Origin: Pseudotabrizicola alkalilacus
Lineage (GTDB): Bacteria; Pseudomonadota; Alphaproteobacteria; Rhodobacterales; Rhodobacteraceae
Length of the DNA: 64,000 nucleotides
Direction: 5' to 3'
Assembly (NCBI RefSeq): GCF_003443995.1
Contig: NZ_QWEY01000002.1
Location: 248,001-312,000, forward strand
The position numbers were made by a program, and so were the translations under genes. Each line of letters begins with the position of its first letter. The first letter of the stretch is position 1. The notes beneath the pieces are model-generated. The model searched no databases. It was not told where the DNA came from and was given only the letters and a program-made list of their open reading frames with translations. Below are positions 59,141 to 64,000 of the stretch, piece by piece.

Positions 59141-61261
59141 ATGATGATCGACGTAGAAGACCTCATCGCCCTTGTCCGGAATTACAATCCGCGCACCAAC
59201 GCTGATCTGATCCGCCGCGCCTACGCGTACGGGATGCAGATGCACGAAGGGCAGATGCGCAAATCGGGTGAGCCCTATTTCACCCATCCCGTCGCCGTCG
59301 CCGCCATCCTGACCGAACAGCGGCTGGATGATGCCTCGATCGTGACCGCGCTGCTGCACGACACCATCGAAGACACCAAATCCACCTATTCCGAGGTCGA
59401 GCGTCAGTTCGGGCAAGAGGTGGCCGAACTGGTCGATGGCGTGACCAAGCTGACCAACCTGCAACTCTCCAGCACCGAAACCCAGCAGGCGGAAAACTTC
59501 CGCAAGCTGTTCATGGCGATGTCAAAAGATCTGCGGGTGATTCTGGTCAAACTCGCCGACCGCCTGCACAACATGCGCACGATCAAAAGCATGCGGGTGG
59601 AAAAGCAGGCGCAGAAGGCCCGCGAAACCATGGAAATCTATGCCCCCCTCGCCGGGCGCATGGGCATGCAATGGATGCGTGAGGAACTGGAGGATCTGTC
59701 CTTCAAGGTGCTCAACCCCGATGCGCGCAACTCCATCATCCGTCGCTTTCTGACCCTGCAACGCGAAGCCGGTGACGTGGTTCACAAGATCACCGCCGAC
59801 ATCCGCCACGAGCTGGAAAAGGTGGATCTGGAGGCGACGGTTTACGGGCGCGCCAAGAAACCCTATTCGATCTGGCGCAAGATGCAGGAAAAGGATCTGG
59901 CGTTTTCCCGCCTGTCCGACATCTACGGCTTTCGCATCATCTGCAACTCGGTGGCCGATTGCTACCGCATCCTCGGCGTGATCCACCAGCGCTGGCGCTC
60001 GGTGCCGGGCCGGTTCAAGGACTATATCAGCCAGCCCAAATCCAACGGCTACCGCTCGATCCACACCACCGTTTCAGGTCGCGACGGCAAACGGGTCGAG
60101 GTGCAGATCCGTACCCGCGAAATGCACGAAGTGGCCGAAGCGGGCGTCGCGGCCCACTGGTCTTACCGCGAAGGCGTGCGTGCGCAAAACCCCTTTGCCA
60201 TTGATCCGGGCAAGTGGATCGCGTCGATGACCGAACGCTTTGACGAAGGCAATCACGACGAGTTTCTCGAACACGTCAAGCTTGAGATGTATTCCGATCA
60301 GGTGTTCTGCTTCACGCCAAAGGGCGATGTGGTGCAGCTGCCGCGCGGGGCGACCCCGCTGGATTACGCCTATTCGATCCACACCCGCATCGGTAATTCC
60401 TGCGTTTCGGCCAAGGTCGATGGCATCCGCGTGCCGCTCTGGACCCGGCTGAAGAACGGTCAGTCGGTCGAGATCATTACCGCCGAAGGCCAGCGCCCTC
60501 AGTCCAGCTGGATCGACATCGTGACCACGGGCCGCGCCAAGGCCGCGATCCGCAAATCGCTGCGCGAAGAAGACCGGGGCCGCTTTATCAAGCTGGGGCA
60601 GGAACTGGCGCGCGCCGCCTTTGATCACGTCGGCAAGAAGGCATCGGAAAAGGCCCTGCGCACTGCCGCCAAGATGCTGGGTCTGAACGATCAGGAAGAT
60701 CTGCTGGCCCGGCTTGGCTCGGCAGAACTGACCGCGCGTCGGGTGGTCGAAACGCTGTACCCCGAACTGGCCCGCGCCGATCTGGATGTGGTCGATGCCA
60801 CACGCCCGGTGCTGGGCCTGTCCGATGATCAGACCTTTCGCCGTGCGCCCTGCTGCCAGCCGGTGCCAGGCGAACGGATTGTCGGCATCACCTATCGCGG
60901 CAAGGGCGTGGTGGCCCATTCCATCGACTGCCCCGCGCTGGAGGAGTTCGAGGAACAGACCGAGCGTTGGGTCGATCTGGCCTGGCACTCTGGCCGCCAT
61001 GCCGCCGTACACACCGTGACGATGGAAATGACGATTGCGAATGATGCCGGCGTTCTTGGCCGCATCTGCACCTTGATTGGCGAGCAGCGTGCCAATATCT
61101 CTGATCTGAGGTTTACAGACCGCAAGCCAGACTTTTATCGTCTGATTGTCGATGTTGATCTTCGCGATGTCGAACATCTGCATATGGTGATGACAGCGCT
61201 TGAGGCTGAAACCGATGTTGCGCAGGTGTCGCGATATCGAGATAAAACCCGCAAGCCATAG
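59141..61261 (+). CDS. rsh: bifunctional (p)ppGpp synthetase/hydrolase (RelA/SpoT homolog)
   Basis: Makes and degrades the stringent-response alarmone. The 706-residue protein has, in order, the HD hydrolase domain (YFTHPVAVAAIL, ALLHDTIEDT about 70-79, VKLADRLHNMRT), the synthetase domain (SDIYGFRIIC, SNGYRSIHTTV), the TGS domain (CFTPKGDVVQLPRGATPLDYAY) and a C-terminal ACT domain. HDTIEDT is intact, so hydrolysis is predicted; this fits the single Rsh of alphaproteobacteria. ATG 59144 is an equally good start. GGGG precedes both. It follows rpoZ by 27 nt. Confidence 0.96.
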   Translation: MMIDVEDLIALVRNYNPRTNADLIRRAYAYGMQMHEGQMRKSGEPYFTHPVAVAAILTEQRLDDASIVTALLHDTIEDTKSTYSEVERQFGQEVAELVDGVTKLTNLQLSSTETQQAENFRKLFMAMSKDLRVILVKLADRLHNMRTIKSMRVEKQAQKARETMEIYAPLAGRMGMQWMREELEDLSFKVLNPDARNSIIRRFLTLQREAGDVVHKITADIRHELEKVDLEATVYGRAKKPYSIWRKMQEKDLAFSRLSDIYGFRIICNSVADCYRILGVIHQRWRSVPGRFKDYISQPKSNGYRSIHTTVSGRDGKRVEVQIRTREMHEVAEAGVAAHWSYREGVRAQNPFAIDPGKWIASMTERFDEGNHDEFLEHVKLEMYSDQVFCFTPKGDVVQLPRGATPLDYAYSIHTRIGNSCVSAKVDGIRVPLWTRLKNGQSVEIITAEGQRPQSSWIDIVTTGRAKAAIRKSLREEDRGRFIKLGQELARAAFDHVGKKASEKALRTAAKMLGLNDQEDLLARLGSAELTARRVVETLYPELARADLDVVDATRPVLGLSDDQTFRRAPCCQPVPGERIVGITYRGKGVVAHSIDCPALEEFEEQTERWVDLAWHSGRHAAVHTVTMEMTIANDAGVLGRICTLIGEQRANISDLRFTDRKPDFYRLIVDVDLRDVEHLHMVMTALEAETDVAQVSRYRDKTRKP

Positions 61262-61308
61262 GGCAACCGCGCAAATGTGCGGAAGATGAGGGAAAAGGGA
61301 GCAGAACG

Positions 61309-61986
61309 GTGGTGTTTCGTCGCCGCAACAAGAGGTCATGGCCAGATCGGCTCAAGGCCCTGGTCTATCCGCAAGGCGGATGGCTGCGCGCGGCGTATTA
61401 CGTCTGGCATCGTCTGACCCGTCTTCCCGACCCGCCGCACCGCATCGCGCGGGGCATCTTTGCCGGGGTGTTCATCTCGTTTACCCCTTTGTTCGGCCTG
61501 CATTTCTTTGCCTCGGCCCTGATGGCATTCCTGATGCGCGGCAATATGATCGCCGCAATCTTTGCGACGTTTTTCGGCAACCCGATCACCTTTCCCCTCA
61601 TCGCGGTCAGCTCGGTTCAGCTCGGGCACTGGATTCTGGGCACCGGGGTGGATGCTGTGCCGGCGCGGCTGATCCTGTCGGCCTTTACCAATGCCGGGGG
61701 CGAGATCTGGGCGAATATTGTCGCCATTTTTACCGACACCCCGACCCAATGGGGTCAGTTGCGGCACTTCTATTACGGGTTGTTCAAACCCTATCTGGTC
61801 GGCGGCATCCTCCCCGGCCTCATTTCGGCCACCGCATGTTATTATATCAGCCTGCCGATCATCCTTGGTTATCAGAAGCTGCGCCAGAAAAAGCGCCGCG
61901 AGCGGGCCGAAGCGTTGCGCGAACGCGCCGCCGCACGGTTGCGTGCGCGCTCTGCAGCCGATGACAGCCCCGCCGGGGAAAGCTGA
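61309..61986 (+). CDS. DUF2062 membrane protein A
   Basis: A 225-residue inner-membrane protein with a basic N-terminus and three to four hydrophobic segments. PPHRIARGIFAGVFISFTPLFGLHFF and NMIAAIFATFFGNPITFPLIAVSSVQLG are the DUF2062 core, with the conserved R-G-x-F-x-G and NP motifs; a coiled, Arg/Ala-rich C-terminal tail follows. The start is a GTG at 61309 (MVFRRR), the same form as its paralog. The function is unknown. It follows rsh by 47 nt. Confidence 0.88.
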   Translation: MVFRRRNKRSWPDRLKALVYPQGGWLRAAYYVWHRLTRLPDPPHRIARGIFAGVFISFTPLFGLHFFASALMAFLMRGNMIAAIFATFFGNPITFPLIAVSSVQLGHWILGTGVDAVPARLILSAFTNAGGEIWANIVAIFTDTPTQWGQLRHFYYGLFKPYLVGGILPGLISATACYYISLPIILGYQKLRQKKRRERAEALRERAAARLRARSAADDSPAGES

Positions 61987-62150
61987 TGCCGCGACCGATT
62001 GTCCCAGGCCTCTGCACAATCTTCACGAAACCCTGTCCGCCGCAGGCATTTTCTGACGTGCCAGTCATTGCCAAGTCATGTATTCCGGCACATGTCTGGC
62101 CAAGCCCTCCGCCGTTCTCCGGCGCGGCACCGGCCTGAGCGAGGAAGAAC

Positions 62151-62864
62151 GTGGTTTTCAAAAGGCGCGACCGGCGGGGCTGGCTGGCTTGGGTACGGGA
62201 GATGTTCTACCCGACCGGGGGGTTTCGCCGTGCGACCCAATATGTGATCCACCGTATGCGACGCCTGCCAGACCGCCCGCACCGCATCGCGCGCGGCGTG
62301 TTCGCGGGCAGCCTGATCGGCTTTCTGCCCTTGCCCGGCCTCCAGTTCCTTGGCGCCTGGGGTCTTGCATGGGCGATGCGCGGCAATGTTCTGGCCGCCC
62401 TGCTGGCTACCTTCAACTCCAACCCGATCACCACACCTTTCTTTGCGGTGGGGGCGATCAGCCTTGGCCACTGGATGCTGGGCATCGACACCCCGCTGAG
62501 CGCCGAGGCGATCGGCGATGGCTTTGCCCGCGCCGGTGCGGAGCTCTGGCACAACTTCCTGGCGATCTTTGGCCCCGAAACCATGCACTGGGACGGGCTG
62601 GCGCAGTTCTGGTCCGATATCTACCTGCCCTATTTCATCGGCGCGCTGGGGCCGGGCATCCTGCTCAGCCTGATCTGCTACTACATCACCATCCCGCTGG
62701 TCGAAGCCTATCAGAAGGCCCGCGCCGCCAAGTTCAAGGAACGCAGCGACAAGCGGCTCTTGCTGCGCGAAAAGCTGGCGGCGCTTGCCTTGCCACGGGA
62801 CGCAGCCAAAACACCTGTGTTGGGTACAAAAGAAGGGGATGACCTCCCCCCACCCGCGCCGTAA
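62151..62864 (+). CDS. DUF2062 membrane protein B
   Basis: A 237-residue paralog of protein A, starting at GTG (MVFKRRDRR). PDRPHRIARGVFAGSLIGFLPLPGLQFLG and NVLAALLATFNSNPITTPFFAVGAISLGHW align with protein A throughout, and the ends (CYYITIPLVEAYQKAR versus CYYISLPIILGYQKLR) also match. The two genes are 164 nt apart and likely arose by tandem duplication. It may act as a complex with A. It is followed by pdxJ after 45 nt. Confidence 0.88.
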   Translation: MVFKRRDRRGWLAWVREMFYPTGGFRRATQYVIHRMRRLPDRPHRIARGVFAGSLIGFLPLPGLQFLGAWGLAWAMRGNVLAALLATFNSNPITTPFFAVGAISLGHWMLGIDTPLSAEAIGDGFARAGAELWHNFLAIFGPETMHWDGLAQFWSDIYLPYFIGALGPGILLSLICYYITIPLVEAYQKARAAKFKERSDKRLLLREKLAALALPRDAAKTPVLGTKEGDDLPPPAP

Positions 62865-62909
62865 TCTCGGCACCGAAGACACAGGGACGCTGATATAAAG
62901 GACGGGGCC

Positions 62910-63662
62910 ATGACACAGACTGGCAAATTGCGGCTCGGGATCAACATCGACCACGTGGCCACCCTGCGCAACGCGCGCGGCACCGTCTGGCCCGACCCGC
63001 TGCGCGCCGCTCTGCTGGCCGAGGCGGCAGGGGCCGACGGCATCACCGCCCATCTGCGCGAAGACCGCCGCCACATCCGCGACGCCGACATGGTCGCGCT
63101 GAAAGCAGGTATCGGCATCCCGCTGAACTTTGAATGCGGCGCCACCGCCGAGATGCAGGCGATCTGCCTGGCGACAAAACCGCATGCCGTCTGTCTGGTC
63201 CCCGAACGCCGCGAGGAACGCACCACCGAGGGCGGGCTTGACGTGGCAGGCGACGCGGCCCGTTTGGCCAGTTTCATCACGCCCCTGCGCGACGCAGGCG
63301 CGCGGGTCAGCCTGTTCATCGGCCATGATGCCCGCCAGATCGAATCCGCAGCCCGTATCGGTGCCGCTGTGGTCGAGTTGCACACTGGCCATTACTCGGA
63401 CCTCCACGCCGAGGGCCGGATGGGCGAGGCCGAAGCCGAGCTCGACGCCTTGCGCCGGGGGGCTGCGCTGGCGCAATCACTGGGGCTGGAGGTGCATGCT
63501 GGTCATGGCCTGACCTATGACAACGTCGCCCCCATCGCCGCCATCCCGCAGGTGGTCGAGCTGAACATCGGCCATTTCCTGATCGGCGAGGCGGTGTTCA
63601 TCGGCCTTGGCCCGGCGATCAGCGAAATGCGCCGTCTGATGGACGCGGCGCGAGGGCTGTGA
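62910..63662 (+). CDS. pdxJ: pyridoxine 5'-phosphate synthase
   Basis: PdxJ closes the pyridoxine ring from 1-deoxyxylulose 5-phosphate and 3-amino-2-oxopropyl phosphate. The 250-residue TIM barrel has [58 protein letters not shown] and [12 protein letters not shown], and ends with [15 protein letters not shown], all family blocks. GGGGCC precedes the ATG. The usual downstream partner acpS is not next; the following frame is a secreted protein of unknown function. Confidence 0.97.
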   Translation: MTQTGKLRLGINIDHVATLRNARGTVWPDPLRAALLAEAAGADGITAHLREDRRHIRDADMVALKAGIGIPLNFECGATAEMQAICLATKPHAVCLVPERREERTTEGGLDVAGDAARLASFITPLRDAGARVSLFIGHDARQIESAARIGAAVVELHTGHYSDLHAEGRMGEAEAELDALRRGAALAQSLGLEVHAGHGLTYDNVAPIAAIPQVVELNIGHFLIGEAVFIGLGPAISEMRRLMDAARGL

Positions 63663-63692
63663 GCGGGGCGCGCGGGGCGGATCGCGAAAAGA

Positions 63693-63714
63693 TGAGTATT
63701 TGGAAAGCAGCAAT
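63693..63714 (+). repeat. dispersed gene-end repeat, copy 6
   Basis: TGAGTATTT, GGA, AAGCAGCAAT; one base differs from the consensus at position 1. It lies 30 nt after the pdxJ stop and 15 nt before the ATG of the next gene, so this copy sits between two genes of the same strand rather than between converging ones. Confidence 0.7.
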
Positions 63715-63729
63715 CTGCAGAGCCGCGCC

Positions 63730-64000
63730 ATGCGGGTGACCGGCGCGGCAGCGGTATGGTCGCTGATGCTGGCCTTGCCGGTCGCGGCGCAGGATGTGGC
63801 GGAGTGTGACTGGCGCGCCGCAGCGCAGGCGATTGCCGAGCCGTGGGCCGCCAACACCGCCACCTTTGCCAATGGCGCGGTCAGGCTGGCGGTGATGGAT
63901 GTGCTCGAACCCGCCGCCGGGGCCTATCACCTGCTGATCCTGTCGCCGCCCCGCAGCGAGTTGGGCGAGCGTCAGTGCCGGGTGATGTCGGCTGACGGCA
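63730..64000 (+). CDS. exported protein of unknown function, N-terminal part (runs off window)
   Basis: Ninety codons are visible. The first 21 residues (VTGAAAVWSLMLALPVAAQ) form a Sec signal peptide with cleavage at VAA-QDV or nearby. The mature part begins DVAECDWRAAAQAIAEPW and contains a second Cys near the window end (RQCRVMSADG). I do not recognise the family. The ATG at 63730 lacks an obvious ribosome site, and the gene-end repeat lies 15 nt upstream. Confidence 0.7.
   Translation, partial: MRVTGAAAVWSLMLALPVAAQDVAECDWRAAAQAIAEPWAANTATFANGAVRLAVMDVLEPAAGAYHLLILSPPRSELGERQCRVMSADG

Noticed and set aside
1-64000. tRNA, rRNA, tmRNA, CRISPR arrays, transposases, phage genes
   Set aside because: I read the intergenic regions for cloverleaf ends, repeat-spacer patterns and transposase-like frames and found none; smpB is present but its RNA partner is not recognisable here.

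Overview
The window is a GC-rich chromosomal stretch (about two-thirds G+C by eye) packed with genes on both strands. Gene content and order point to an alphaproteobacterium of the Rhodobacterales (Rhodobacteraceae type). The signs are a hemF/hemE/hemC group, glnK-amtB, a run of three def genes before fmt, stand-alone MnmD, the order folK-rpoZ-rsh-DUF2062-DUF2062-pdxJ, and a short repeat found at gene ends. The family assignment is an inference from content; no rRNA gene is present. I found no tRNA, rRNA, CRISPR array, transposase or prophage. Almost everything is core metabolism, cell envelope and information processing. || Layout. 1-5.5 kb: end of an SDR gene, a small lipoprotein, hemF with a LysE exporter and an acidic unknown, aqpZ, then divergent hemE and hemC. 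5.5-13 kb: a kinase-fold protein, an MFS exporter, a GlcD-type flavoenzyme, and tesA divergent from an ABC ATPase/FtsX permease pair (the ybbA-ybbP arrangement). 13-19.6 kb: HAD phosphatase, rsmD and an FAD reductase, divergent from a peroxiredoxin; then pterin dehydratase, GST, FemAB-like protein, GDPD and RidA. 19.8-25 kb: mlaA-mlaC, an SLC13/ArsB-type permease and a class A PBP. 25-29 kb: glnK-amtB, then an aromatic/aspartate aminotransferase and a mercaptopyruvate sulfurtransferase. 29.4-30.5 kb: an SDR gene in a stretch that looks less GC-rich. 30.5-35.2 kb: smpB, an EamA transporter, dapA and a soluble lytic transglycosylase. || 35.2-41 kb: two tandem EamA transporters and mnmD, divergent from an FAD oxidase that may supply the other half of MnmC; an FMN reductase with lrgB-lrgA; a GNAT. 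41.2-47.2 kb: smc with a coupled small unknown gene, an MltB-type transglycosylase and cobD. 47.4-51.9 kb: an unknown gene, a MalY-type C-S lyase, def-def-def(degenerate)-fmt and a small membrane protein. 51.9-57 kb: an ispH-lysE-DUF3429-rnhA-TRIC-tetR run, a VOC protein and an AraC regulator. 57-64 kb: a NYN-domain gene, folK, rpoZ, the (p)ppGpp synthetase/hydrolase, two DUF2062 membrane proteins, pdxJ and the start of a secreted unknown. || Many neighbours overlap by 4 nt (ATGA), so translational coupling is the rule. The most distinctive non-coding signal is a 22-bp element found five times almost unchanged (plus a diverged sixth copy) next to stop codons; two copies extend into a shared 54-nt hairpin unit. 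Other points of interest are a third deformylase that has lost its metal Cys and catalytic Glu, a perfect TTAA-N7-TTAA (CtrA-type) site whose 17-bp core recurs 25 kb away, and a sigma-54-like promoter with an upstream palindrome before glnK.
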